A stretch of DNA of 21,943 bases from Coptodactyla brooksi (Eukaryota; Arthropoda; Insecta; Coleoptera; Scarabaeidae), in contig JAWQRM010000505.1 of NCBI GenBank assembly GCA_033557675.1, positions 1-21,943 of the forward strand, given 5' to 3'. Each line of letters starts with the position of its first letter. The stretch's first letter is position 1. A model generated the notes under the pieces. It saw only the letters and a list, made by a program, of their open reading frames with translations, did no database searches and had not been told where the DNA came from. The position numbers and the translations under genes were made by a program. Below, piece after piece: positions 10,201-17,094 of this stretch.

Positions 10201-10712
10201 AATAATCTAACGGAAGAAGAAATCGTGGAAATGAACCCAGTTGTGTACATCAAGAAGCTGCAGAAGTTGAAAGGGGCAGATGGCGGCGACGATGAAGATG
10301 ACGAATCCATGAATGCACCTCCGTCACGAAGGCCGACCATTTTCAGATTAGAGAAGAATGCACAAAGGCAACAGTATGCTACCAACGATTTGGAGGAAGC
10401 TTTCAAGAGAAGAATAACAGCTGTTGACGGTAACTTTAATATAGCCAAGTACATATGTGTTACTTCGTTAAAATAATCTTTAAAGGACCTTTAAATGACT
10501 ATAAAGGACCTTTACCCAGGAAGACAGTCGAAGTTATTGTACGAAGAAAGACCGTGGTTGAAAATAGGAGAGTATCCACGAGGATATCCATGAAGAGACC
10601 CATGAGGAGACCCATAGAAGAGACCACCATGATGTATGGTTTACGACCATCTATAATGCCTAATCAAGGACAACCAAACAGAGGTTTTGTCAATGACGAA
10701 ACAAATGCCTAG
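1002..10712 (+). CDS. CHS2: chitin synthase (CHS2/CHS-B type), 3' part, seven exons, 5' partial
   Basis: Processive family 2 glycosyltransferase that polymerises UDP-N-acetylglucosamine into chitin and extrudes it across the plasma membrane. The join is 1002-1296, 4886-5495, 6657-6827, 6877-7812, 9972-10136, 10198-10429 and 10486-10712. After two bases of a split codon it reads 877 codons plus TAG without a stop. Insect chitin synthases are usually near 1,500 residues, so roughly 40% is missing upstream, including the CATMWHE region. Visible family motifs are DGDID (4959-4973), EDR (5271-5279), QRRRW (5382-5396) and SWGTRE (7141-7158). Five membrane spans follow the catalytic part, with two more near the C-terminus. 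The linker after SWGTRE is Gln/Pro/Asn/Lys-rich and lacks the long coiled coil typical of CHS1. Only one copy is seen of the exon that is duplicated and alternatively spliced in CHS1. The CHS2 assignment is therefore inference; chitin synthase itself is near certain. Confidence 0.93.
1682..4213 (-). pseudogene. hAT-family transposase pseudogene (ZMYM1-like type)
   Basis: Reading the - strand from 4213 downward, a basic N-terminus (MSKPTKRKIDTGRK...) is followed by segments in changing frames. A GFNNWPNIHGRI match to the region after the TTF zinc finger lies near 3600. KIFERLFSVIQFLAE lies near 3450, KYFPAILNCTPDI near 3270, IRGQGYDNGS near 3050, FFTPCVCHN near 2960 and GNVAKICPEAE near 2700. 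SLCDTRWECRIQSIKVVRYQ is near 2560. The C-terminal hAT dimerisation segment (SILKLIKNYLRSTMTQDRL) is near 1850. The order is that of hAT/ZMYM1-like transposases. Several stops, frameshifts and loss of the usual VASxERSFS stretch show it is inactive. Terminal repeats and an 8-bp target duplication could not be identified. It lies antisense in the intron of chitin synthase. Confidence 0.88.
2737..2935. mobile_element. 199-bp MITE-like insertion nested in the hAT pseudogene
   Basis: The 20-mer at 2737-2756 is the reverse complement of 2916-2935 with one mismatch (gattcaaaaaaaagtttaca against gatccaaaaaaaagtttaca). The similarity extends outward as GGTAGATTC against GGTGATCC. The interval interrupts the hAT reading frame exactly between CVCHNY and NLVLGN, which are contiguous in intact relatives. 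The interior is AT-rich with a TTAATTAATTAATTAATTA run (about 2799-2817). It has no coding capacity, as expected for a non-autonomous DNA transposon. Confidence 0.72.
4268..4308. repeat. perfect 18-bp inverted repeat with 5-nt loop
   Basis: TTGAAAATTAAAGAGAGG at 4268-4285 is exactly complementary to 4291-4308, with the loop CAAGC between. It lies 55 bp beyond the hAT N-terminal ATG, inside the intron. It could be part of the hAT 5' end or a separate foldback remnant. Confidence 0.85.
4886..5495 (+). CDS. CHS2: chitin synthase exon B (catalytic core)
   Basis: The acceptor is ...TATTTTAG ending at 4885 and the donor is GTAATA at 5496. This exon holds most of the recognisable active-site region. 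DGDIDF begins at 4959; GAACGRIHP and GSGPMVWYQMFEYAIGHW follow; then CVLCSPGCFSLFRG. EDRWLCTLLLQRGYRVEYS starts at 5271, followed by DAYTHCPEGFNEF, and QRRRW lies at 5382-5396. In family 2 synthases the Asp of EDR is the putative general base and QxxRW contacts the growing chain. All of these are intact here, so the exon appears functional. It ends in phase 0 at YITYQ, just before the five-span membrane cluster. Confidence 0.96.
5496..6656 (+). other. chitin synthase intron (1,161 nt) with a GC-rich patch
   Basis: GTAATA...TTACAG intron. No coding similarity was seen. The only striking feature is a GC-rich run of about 30 bp made of GGCC/CCGG units at 5947-5976 (cggcccggccgg...ggccggcccgggcc), inside otherwise AT-rich DNA. 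Confidence 0.75.
6657..6827 (+). CDS. CHS2: chitin synthase exon C (transmembrane spans 1-2 after the catalytic domain)
   Basis: The acceptor is TTTACAG ending at 6656 and the donor is GTACTA at 6828, both in phase 0. The exon encodes LFLMIGTVLGPGTIFLML and VGAFVAAF, a family signature and the first membrane span of the five-span cluster. A short loop and a second span (FLWNVVPIMLFVIVCFIF) follow, ending at KDTVQ. The first codon is TTG (Leu), an internal exon codon and not a start. The exon is only 171 nt and is followed by a 49-nt intron. Confidence 0.93.
6828..6876 (+). other. 49-nt chitin synthase intron
   Basis: GTACTA...TTTTGTAG. Its position is fixed by phase-0 joining of VQ to LFVAG and by conservation of the flanking membrane spans. 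Confidence 0.85.
6877..7812 (+). CDS. CHS2: chitin synthase exon D (membrane spans 3-5, linker, span 6)
   Basis: The start is set by frame. Only the acceptor TTTTGTAG ending at 6876 gives the family-like join VQ|LFVAGILSG. The stronger-looking TTGCAG ending at 6889 would run into TAA within three codons. The exon encodes three membrane spans: FVAGILSGIYSLIMMAVLVG, SLFFFCVAGQMIMAALLH and YYITVPCMYMILVIYSVF. It continues with NNVSWGTREV (SWGTRE at 7141-7158), a low-complexity Gln/Pro/Asn/Lys linker, a Cys-rich KCLCCTS patch, a weak Leu/Lys heptad stretch (about 7360-7440) and an acidic segment. It ends with WEGILEKYLHPID, another span (VLAFFMVNALFVLTIFLL) and VKTNFTYLDDVNE. The donor is GTAGGT at 7813, phase 0. 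Confidence 0.92.
8461..8622. mobile_element. 162-bp MITE with 16-bp perfect terminal inverted repeats and TA flanks
   Basis: ATACTCCTGTTTGTAA at 8461-8476 is the exact reverse complement of 8607-8622. Complementarity continues imperfectly inward (GAATTG against CAATTT). Taking TA as the target duplication, the element begins CTCCTGTTTG and ends CAAACAGGAG. There is no coding capacity. Size, repeats and TA target fit a non-autonomous Tc1/mariner-superfamily element. Confidence 0.82.
8953..8972. repeat. four tandem CCAAC pentamers
   Basis: Four perfect CCAAC units followed by CTAAT. The interval is short and low complexity. It is not the canonical insect telomere repeat (TTAGG/CCTAA). Confidence 0.8.
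9402..9650 (-). pseudogene. mariner-family relic: transposase N-terminus and terminal repeat
   Basis: On the - strand, reading down from about 9610, HILLFYFRKGKKAADAPKDVC is followed after a frameshift by AVYG and VLTERIYQN. This is the N-terminal helix-turn-helix region of mariner transposases, related to the segment found in SETMAR. On the + strand AGGTTGCTGCAAAAGTAATT at about 9403-9422 closely resembles mariner terminal repeats of the AGGTTGGTGCAAAAGTAAT type. The N-terminal segment is separated from this end by only about 40 bp, so nearly all of the transposase has been deleted. It lies antisense in a chitin synthase intron. Confidence 0.8.
9972..10136 (+). CDS. CHS2: chitin synthase exon E (last membrane span, single copy)
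   Basis: The acceptor is ATATTGCAG ending at 9971 and the donor is GTAAGG at 10137, both phase 0. It encodes VRIYKEYLQLEPIGMVF, then a membrane span (LIAFASLLLIQFIAMLIH), then RLKTFAQIVAHTNLNLFDRS. This corresponds to the segment that insect CHS1 genes carry as two mutually exclusive exons of about 177 nt. Here I found only this one 165-nt copy between 7813 and 10197. That fits CHS2, which lacks the alternative pair. Confidence 0.92.
10198..10429 (+). CDS. CHS2: chitin synthase exon F (cytoplasmic C-terminal tail)
   Basis: The acceptor is AATAG ending at 10197 after a 61-nt intron. The exon starts VNNLTEEEIVEMNPVVYIKKLQ, then KLKGADGG, an acidic DDEDDE run, PPSRRPTIFRLEKNAQRQQ and LEEAFKRRITAVD. 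The donor is GTAACT at 10430, leaving one G of a split codon. The tail is poorly conserved in the family. The exon is supported mainly by open frame, splice sites and the expected position after the last membrane span. Confidence 0.88.
10486..10712 (+). CDS. CHS2: chitin synthase terminal exon G with stop
   Basis: The chosen acceptor is CTTTAAAG ending at 10485. It completes the split Gly codon and stays in frame through PLNDYKGPLPRKTVEVIVRR, KTVVENRRV and an Arg/Met-rich basic tail, ending NDETNA and TAG at 10710-10712. A second, better-looking acceptor (TACCCAG ending at 10519) would shift frame and stop at 10591 after about 24 residues. The longer form is preferred because of its repeated basic KTV segments, but transcript evidence is absent. 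A poly(A) signal lies 437 nt downstream. Confidence 0.8.
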
Positions 10713-11257
10713 TTTGTTTAGCATATATTTTATTCTTTCTAACAATAATGTATTCGTTTATCTTTTATTTTTAACATTACGATTCTAAGAAATTACTTGT
10801 GCCCAATTACATTGTTTTTTATCCATTGATTCTGAACACGTTAAGTTTGCACTTCATAGACAACATCCAATCGTTCATAGGTAAGTGGCAATCGTCATAC
10901 AAAGATATCGATCAATTCAGTTGACAATGATCACAGCTAATCTAATTATTTAGCATTTTGAATTTCCGGTACTGTTTTTTTAAATCATTTCCTCCCGATC
11001 AAAGTTTACCAAAACATTATACGCATTCGGCTTGTATGTACCGCATATGTTCCTTTGTTTAGGAAATTAAACGTTTTAGACGTTTTATTAAATTACAAAT
11101 ATTTCAAGTATAAAATATTTATATTCATATTGTTTAAAGTAGTGTGACAATAAATTCCGGAAATTCAAATTCGAAATTAAAATTAGTCCCTAGTCAAAGG
11201 AAAGAAATCATGTACATGCGCCTCCTGTACACCAGTTTAATTTTCCAACAAAAGTTT
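10713..11257 (+). other. 3' UTR and downstream AT-rich sequence
   Basis: Follows the chitin synthase stop. It contains the AATAAA at 11149 and no open frame or repeat that I recognise. Confidence 0.6.
11149..11154 (+). terminator. candidate poly(A) signal of the chitin synthase gene
   Basis: This is the first canonical AATAAA after the TAG stop at 10712 on the + strand, in AT-rich DNA. It implies a 3' UTR of about 450 nt. Support is the hexamer and position only; no transcript was seen. Confidence 0.5.
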
Positions 11258-11327
11258 TTAACTAGTTTTCGACATAAACTTACAAAGGCATTTGAAGATG
11301 AATATTTAATAAATCGAAACTAGTTAA
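11258..11327. repeat. 70-bp foldback with about 15-bp arms
   Basis: TTAACTAGTTTTCGA (11258-11272) pairs with TCGAAACTAGTTAA (11314-11327), with one T/A indel. The roughly 40-bp interior has no features. It may be a small MITE remnant. Confidence 0.6.
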
Positions 11328-11426
11328 GCCAAATAATACATTACCATAGCCAAAAGAGTATTATTTCCACATTAAACTTTTTGGTTTATAGTACCTGGCT
11401 ATAAACGGATAAACAATTTTAAATAT

Positions 11427-11457
11427 GATAATTTTAAATATTAAATTTAAAATTATC
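11427..11457. repeat. 13-bp perfect AT-rich hairpin
   Basis: GATAATTTTAAAT at 11427-11439 and its exact reverse complement at 11445-11457 flank a 5-nt loop, inside a longer run of related ATTTTAAATATGATAA copies (about 11417-11506). Confidence 0.7.
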
Positions 11458-12377
11458 AAAAGAATTGATAATCAAAAATTATTAAAAGAATTTTAAATAT
11501 GATAACAGCCTGAACAGTTTGCCTTTGACATAATAATACCAATAATAACCAATGATAATACTAATTCATCATTTTAAGTGCATTTATATCATAGTGCAGT
11601 CAAAATTCTAAGACAAAATAATAGTTCAAAAAACAAAAAACCAAATTCGGGCACATCCGTACCAATAAACCACTACATCAATTAAGTTAAGTTTACGTGA
11701 AATGACAATTAATAATAATGAAGATATTAATAACGATTCAACTCAAGTTAACGGGCATGTTACAATCAAATTCCTGAAGAATATCTAGACATAAATTATG
11801 TCAATATGGTTAATAAACTAAACTTATAAAAAACAACAATTTAAAATTAGTGGCTCCTAATAAAAGAATTTTGTTACTCAAATTAAAGCAAAATAAAACA
11901 AAATAATACATATTTAAGTTGTTTGATCTAATGAGCAAATACTGTTGAAAATAATATCTTTTTTCTCTAAAACATACAGAAGAAATACAGCCGTATTCAT
12001 AGACATCAGCACACAATTGTCGAAATGATAAACATATATTTAAATGGATAGAAAGAGAATAAAATGAAATTTAAGAAAAATAATGAACCAATCTGGAAAA
12101 ATGAAGAATTAGAAACGAAAATAAACAGAATCAGAAATGACATACATGTAATGACATACAACTGTAATATTGGTACAATAGGAACCGCAAGTTAATGTTA
12201 TATTATAATAATAATTTTGATTATAATGCACCCACTTCTGAAAATAATTTTAAAATTTTAGAAAATAATCAAAAACAAAAAAATGTGAAGAAAATAGAAA
12301 ATGTACTAGAAACACAAATTTCTGATCAGAATGTTTAATTTCAATCAAAAATTCTTCTACAATGTTCTCCAACTACA
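11458..12377. other. AT-rich intergenic sequence, nothing assigned
   Basis: Very AT-rich with stops in every frame. Around 12060-12180 a Lys/Asn/Glu-rich + frame is open briefly but matches no family I know. It may be a decayed retroelement. Confidence 0.5.
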
Positions 12378-12890
12378 TATGCAGGGTGTTTCAGCACGGC
12401 GGTGACAAACTTTTAGGAGAGATAGAGTACACCTAGACGATGGGAAATCACAGAGCAATGCATGGTCGGAAACGCTTCCCAAAAAAAGAAAAAAAAACTG
12501 CGTGAGAAAACATATTTATTCTTAAAAATTTCCATTCGTACCTGCCATCTTTCTCCAAAAATGTATAACGCCCAAACAGGATGTTAATAATAATATACAG
12601 GATGTTCCATTTAAAAATCTGAAATTGGGTAGTTTTTAGAATAAGCCGAACACCCTGTATATTCGAAAATAGTTTCAAATTGTGAACAGTTCGCTGCGAT
12701 GCAATTTTTATTTGAAACATTTCTATCTAGAAAGAGCTCTAAGAAAAATTTTGCATTCACAGCTGTCATGTTTTTTCAAAAATACGAAATAATATACAGG
12801 ATATTCCATTTAAAAATCTGAAGTTCAGTAGTTTTTAGAATAAACCGAACATCCTGTATATTCGAAAACTGTTTCAAATTAGAATTCAGA
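12378..12890. repeat. satellite-like repeat cluster with 199-bp spacing
   Basis: A GCAGGGTGTTTCAGCACGGC block begins near 12381. A unit starting ATACAGGATGTTCCATTTAA at 12595 recurs at 12794, 199 bp later. Each unit starts with a 66-67 bp mini-palindrome: ATACAGGATGTTC at one end and GAACACCCTGTAT at the other (12595-12660 and 12794-12860). The second copy is cut off after about 95 bp. A third copy lies at 19326. The CAGGGTGTT-type ends resemble those of insect Tc1/mariner-derived repeats. Confidence 0.75.
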
Positions 12891-13989
12891 GTTTCGAATG
12901 GAAACTAAATACATAAAGTAACATAACTCTTAATCACAGCAACGAGATAAAAATGAAATTTGGAGTAAAACTATGTTTAATTATTACTACAATATAAATA
13001 AAGAAAATTATATCCCCTTGAGAATTGATATGTACGAGTATATCATGTATTGAATTTGTCAATAAATTTGCTGTTTTATAAAACCGTAATCATATGTTGA
13101 CATCAACATAGTTCTTCGATTCTGAATGTTCTAAAATTGTCTTTCACACTGAACATTTTTTAATCAATAGATGAATATAATGCAATGAGAACAGGCAACT
13201 AAAACAGTAAAGTACCCGGATGTACTAGCTTACAGTACTTTGGAATTCAATGGTTTACCATAATGATTCATCGGGCATATTTTTTTATTATTCTCAGCGT
13301 TAAATAATATTAAAATCAATAGAAGAAACCGACTGACAGATGAAGTTGGGTAGGGCTTTCTTGGGCTTGAAGTGTACGAAATACCAACCATCGAAAGTCA
13401 TAGACACAAAGAAGAAGACATAGAAGACAAAAAGTCATAATAAATATATCAAAAACTCCTTTTTAACATTTCTGGATGTACAATAGTGCCTTACACCTGA
13501 GTCCATACTTTTTGACGTGGTGGGTTAAAGGACAAGATAATTAAAACCCAATTATTGTAACTAGTTTGAGTAGTGTTAAAACGTAATTAGAATAAGAGTT
13601 AGGTAGATAAGTTCGGCATTCAGATTTTGTTTTCATTCGAAAGCCATACAGTGAATACCTTATCTTATCTATAATGCGAGATAAACACAAAGGCAAAGGC
13701 CTGACATATATTTGAGAGCTGATAAGACATACAGAGGAAGTTTTCTTCAGGATGTTACCGTGAATATTTTTAGGATACTTATATCATCAATGTACAATTT
13801 GAAACCTGTCTTTATGATTAAATTTGTTTTAAATTATTCGATTAGTTTGAACAAACGTCATAATTTCTACAAAGGCTTTTCGACAGTGGTATCACTATCG
13901 TATTTTACTCAACATTCGACGCAAATATCAAGAAATAAATATTTCAACTTTAGAACAACATTCTCTTGATAAAAGACTCGCGTTTGTGC
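12891..13989. other. AT-rich intergenic sequence, nothing firmly assigned
   Basis: No domain was recognised. The part next to the copia fragment (about 13560-13980) could include remains of the copia 3' end or LTR, but I found no paired direct repeat to support that. The short + frame at 13712-13969 has no recognisable similarity. Confidence 0.5.
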
Positions 13990-14499
13990 GAATACGATTG
14001 CACCTTCGAGATTGTCCAATATTTTTAATATTTCAGGTTCTTCCTCTTTTTCTTTCAGTTGGATATCGTTTATTTCGTTTTTGGAGACGTACTCCATGAA
14101 CTTTACGTCTCGACTGATTTTTACTGTTCCTTCTGAAGGTATCCACACACGATAACCTTTGGATTCTGTGGAGTATTCCACTAATATACCTTCCTTACAT
14201 CGTGGTTCTACTTTTCCCTTTCCAGGTTTTCGATCTTAACAGAAAACTTTGGAGCCGAAAATTTTTAGGTGATTTAAATGTAAATCTTGTAAGGCTTTAC
14301 TGCGGTCCAGACCTCGTGTGGGGTTTTACCATTTAAACTTTTCGTTGGACAACGATTTCTCAAATAGTTCGCAGTATTGACGGCCTCCGCCCAGAATGCA
14401 GCTGGCAGTCCTGCTTCTATCAAGAAACATCTAGCCATATCTTGAAGTGTACGGTTCATTCTCTCTGCGATACCGTTTTGCTCCGGGTTGTAAGGTACC
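13990..14499 (-). pseudogene. Ty1/copia retrotransposon pol fragment (integrase C-terminal part)
   Basis: The - strand from 14499 downward reads VPYNPEQNGIAER, MNRTLQDMARCFLIEAGLPA, AFWAEAVNTANYLRNRCP and TKSLNGKTPHEVW. After a frameshift come HLKIFGSKVF, KPGKGKVEPRCKEGI, STESKGYRVWIPSEG and VKISRDVKFMEY. This is the conserved end of the copia integrase core and the following GKGY-type region. Acidic residues (KEKEEEPEIL) follow before similarity is lost near 13990. At least one frameshift and one stop are present, and reverse transcriptase and RNase H are absent. The left boundary is abrupt and adjoins a Jockey-type fragment. Confidence 0.87.
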
Positions 14500-14962
14500 T
14501 TTGGCCCGTTCTTTGGCCAATTCGCTTATTTCTACCGTGTAATTGTTTCCTACTGGTATGTGTAGCCCTTCAGCTTCCTCTTCTAGTTGCTGTGTAGTTC
14601 TAAATTGCACGTTTAGTTTAATGGTGTTTTCAAGCTCGAGTGTAAAGCTATCCCAGCCCCTATCCCTATTTTATTAGTTAAAGTTGGTCTATTTTTTTAA
14701 TAACTTTTTTACTTAGTGTTAGGCTTAAACGTGAATGATCAGAATTTAAATCGAAGTTTTCCTCTATATTTATAAAGTTTAGAGAAACTTCCCTGGAGAT
14801 GACAAAGTCGAGAAGGTGAAGAATTTTGTTTGCATCTGCTGGTCAATAAGTTGGCTTACCCGTGGGGTAAAAATTACCACCTTCTTCAGTTGGAAGCAAA
14901 GCTTGCAAGGCCTTTTGCTCTTTTCCAAATTGCAAATTTGGAATTCCTTGTTTATCCATTAG
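14500..14962 (-). pseudogene. Jockey-type non-LTR retrotransposon ORF2 fragment (end of endonuclease domain)
   Basis: The - strand encodes PTGKPTY, PADANKILHLLDFVI and NIEENFDLNSDHSRLSLTLS (SDHS near 14733-14745), the C-terminal part of an APE-type endonuclease. After a frameshift it continues WDSFTLELENTIKLNVQF, TTQQLEEEAEGL and YTVEISELAKERAK, the usual linker before reverse transcriptase. The first part of the endonuclease and the whole reverse transcriptase are missing. The sequence switches directly to copia integrase at about 14499. The stops show it is dead. Confidence 0.78.
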
Positions 14963-16154
14963 TTGGATTTATGAGATTAGATTTATGAGAGGAACTGGTT
15001 TATGAGTTTACCTTGTGTATGGACTTTCATCAGTAGATTTTGCAACATTTGCATCACTGCTTACTGTTCTGATTGTTTTTAGTTTGTTATTGTTGAACTT
15101 TGTTGTTGTGGTTTTTGGTTTCCCTGAGTAACGTTGTTTTGTGGCATTTACGCATAAGAAACTCCATTGGTTGTCAGTTTTGAAGTGAATCTCCTTGGCT
15201 GAGCTTTCTTAGCTTTAGTTGCTTCTTGTTTTCTTCTTTTTGAAGCTCTTTGACTGTAATGCAACCATGGCAATATGCTGGATGTTTTTCTGTGCAGTGA
15301 TGCATTTTGGTTTAGCAATTTTTTCCTTTGTGGAATGTTTAGTGAGGTGCACTTCACGCATCTAGAATCATTACTACTGATTTTTTGAGTGTGTCCAAAT
15401 CTCTAGCATCTTTTACATTGACGAATTAGCTTATTATTATTAGATTCAAAAGTATTGAGCCTTGTGATTGAAAGCTACGAATTACTTTGCACTTTTACTT
15501 TTTTCAGTTTGTTGATTACTTGAATTAGTTTAAATCCCTTTCTTTTTAGTCCGCACTGATCTCTTTTGGAACACAGCAGGGATATAAGTGTCTAGCCATT
15601 ACTCTAAGTGGTCTTTTTGTTTGTTTTTAAACATGTTTAATTTTAACTTGCTCGTTACTGAGCATATTTGCTTGAAATTGCAAATTGTTGTCGCATAGGA
15701 ATCTTTTTAGATCGTTATAGTTCGTGATAGTACCATACTTATCACTACTGGGGCGGCTTATGTATTTTATTTTCCTTTTGTTGCTGCTTTTCACTTTGCA
15801 TTTTTTTTTTGGTCTGGTGATCCTTGACTTTTCTTGTTTTTGGTTAATAGCCATTCTCTCTTTAGTGACTAGGGCTCTTTCGTCCGAGTTGGTTGAACTA
15901 CAGCTTCTTCTAGGTTGTAGATCTGCTTTAATTTTGCGTAATTCGCTGTTTTCGTTATTCCTCTCCCGCAACAGTTTGTGCAGTTCCGCATTTTCCTGTT
16001 ATACTGTATGAATTTGCTTGGTAAATGTTGCAATTTCTGATTGTATTCCAATAATGCTATTACGGATTGTTTGGTTATCTACTACAGTAGATGTCTGTGG
16101 TGGATGCATTGTGGGCTTTGTAAAATTATTTGTTCCTGGTCCGTTTGGGGACAT
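14963..16154 (-). pseudogene. Jockey-type non-LTR retrotransposon ORF1 (gag-like nucleic-acid-binding protein)
   Basis: The likely start is ATG at 16152-16154, reading MSPNGPGTNNFTK. A predicted coiled coil (TIRNSIIGIQSEIATFTKQI ... ENAELHKLLRERNNE) follows, then a basic region, a YNDLKRFLCDNNLQFQANML stretch and a PLRVMARHLYP segment typical of Jockey gag. Zinc-knuckle residues are visible: QCKRC near 15403-15420, RFGHTQK, RCVKC near 15349-15364, and in another frame CTEKHPAYCHGC near 15259-15292. Frameshifts and stops break the frame several times and one knuckle has lost Cys residues. It likely continues into ORF2 at 14500-14962. Confidence 0.78.
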
Positions 16155-16432
16155 CGCACAAGCTCTTGACGGCCAACTGTTGTTGACCGCCTTTGTTCCT
16201 CACAATAACTAAGAATTCGGATTTTGTCACGTTTCGAATTGTAAACAATCTTATCTTAGCGGCCGGGATACGTCCATTCACGCCGAGGCTGAAGTGGGTA
16301 CATAAGCATCATAAACATTAAAATGTAGTTGTTTGATTAAATAATTATATTTTTAATTATTTGGGAACACACTATTGTTTCCCAAACGTACAAAATATGT
16401 AAAAATATATTTAGATAATACAGTGTAAAGTA
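16155..16432. other. probable Jockey 5' UTR and spacer
   Basis: Sequence upstream (- strand) of the gag ATG, including a relatively GC-rich part at 16257-16300 unlike the surrounding DNA. It plausibly is the 5' UTR with internal promoter of the Jockey-type element, but no end could be fixed. No open gene. Confidence 0.4.
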
Positions 16433-16612
16433 CCGGGTGGTCAACTAAGAATGGACAATTGCTGGAAATGATTTTCAAGTTCGAGAGATGGCCGCTAGGG
16501 GGCGTAACTGTTATGACTAATCCAAAAAACGGAATTTTTCTCAAGAATATACAAGTAAATGGATATTTTAAAGATTGCCATCATAACCACTGGAAAACAT
16601 ATAATATTTTTT
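16433..16612 (+). repeat. left terminal inverted repeat of the 16433-18566 transposon
   Basis: Matches the reverse complement of 18341-18566 apart from substitutions and one internal deletion of about 42 bp. It includes ATGGCCGCTAGGGGGCGTAA. The peptide encoded here on + (16459-16701) resembles that on - at 18189-18548 only because both come from the repeat. Confidence 0.85.
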
Positions 16613-17094
16613 GTTTAAAGCATTTTGCTCCGTCTCCTAAAATAATATTAGTAGTTAATAATAGTAGTGGGGGAGCGCCAAACATTTTTTTATTTAAATA
16701 GTAATAACTCCGATTTGAGTTAACGTAATTAAACAAACTAGGTTTTGTTGCAAAGAGCTTTTCTTACTGAATAATCTGCTATATAAACTTTCTCCGAATC
16801 GATTTTGTCGTAATAGACAGAGGGCGCTTTTTCACATTTCAACATTGATAAAGCATTATTATAAAAATTTTAAATAGCATGTATGTCTTTTTTACGCAGT
16901 TAAATCGAGAACGAAATTCTTAAAAAGTCAGCTCAAACTGCAACTTCCTATCTTGTTACTAACCGGAGATATTAATAAAACAAGTAAGATTATTTATATC
17001 TGTAGCTCGGGAACCTGTAATAATGGAGCATGTAAAGCATTTATGGAACTTGGGAAACGATTTACAATTAGTTATCGCAATCTAATCAATGGCG

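Noticed and set aside
12448..12720. - strand 90-residue frame
   Set aside because: Runs through the satellite-like repeat units and has no domain similarity.
12595..12860. Regularly spaced palindromic repeats, considered as a CRISPR-like array
   Set aside because: Eukaryotic context, only two local copies, 199-bp spacing and homologous spacers; it is a transposon-derived repeat.
13712..13969. + strand 85-residue frame
   Set aside because: No recognisable domain; its end overlaps the antisense of the copia-derived frame.
15724..16011. + strand Leu/Phe-rich frame resembling a membrane protein
   Set aside because: Antisense of the Lys/Arg/Glu-rich Jockey gag, which yields hydrophobic codons by chance.
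16459..16701. Similar peptides from 16459-16701 (+) and 18189-18548 (-), at first suggesting a duplicated gene
   Set aside because: Both lie in the terminal inverted repeats of one transposon, so the similarity is of DNA ends, not of a protein.
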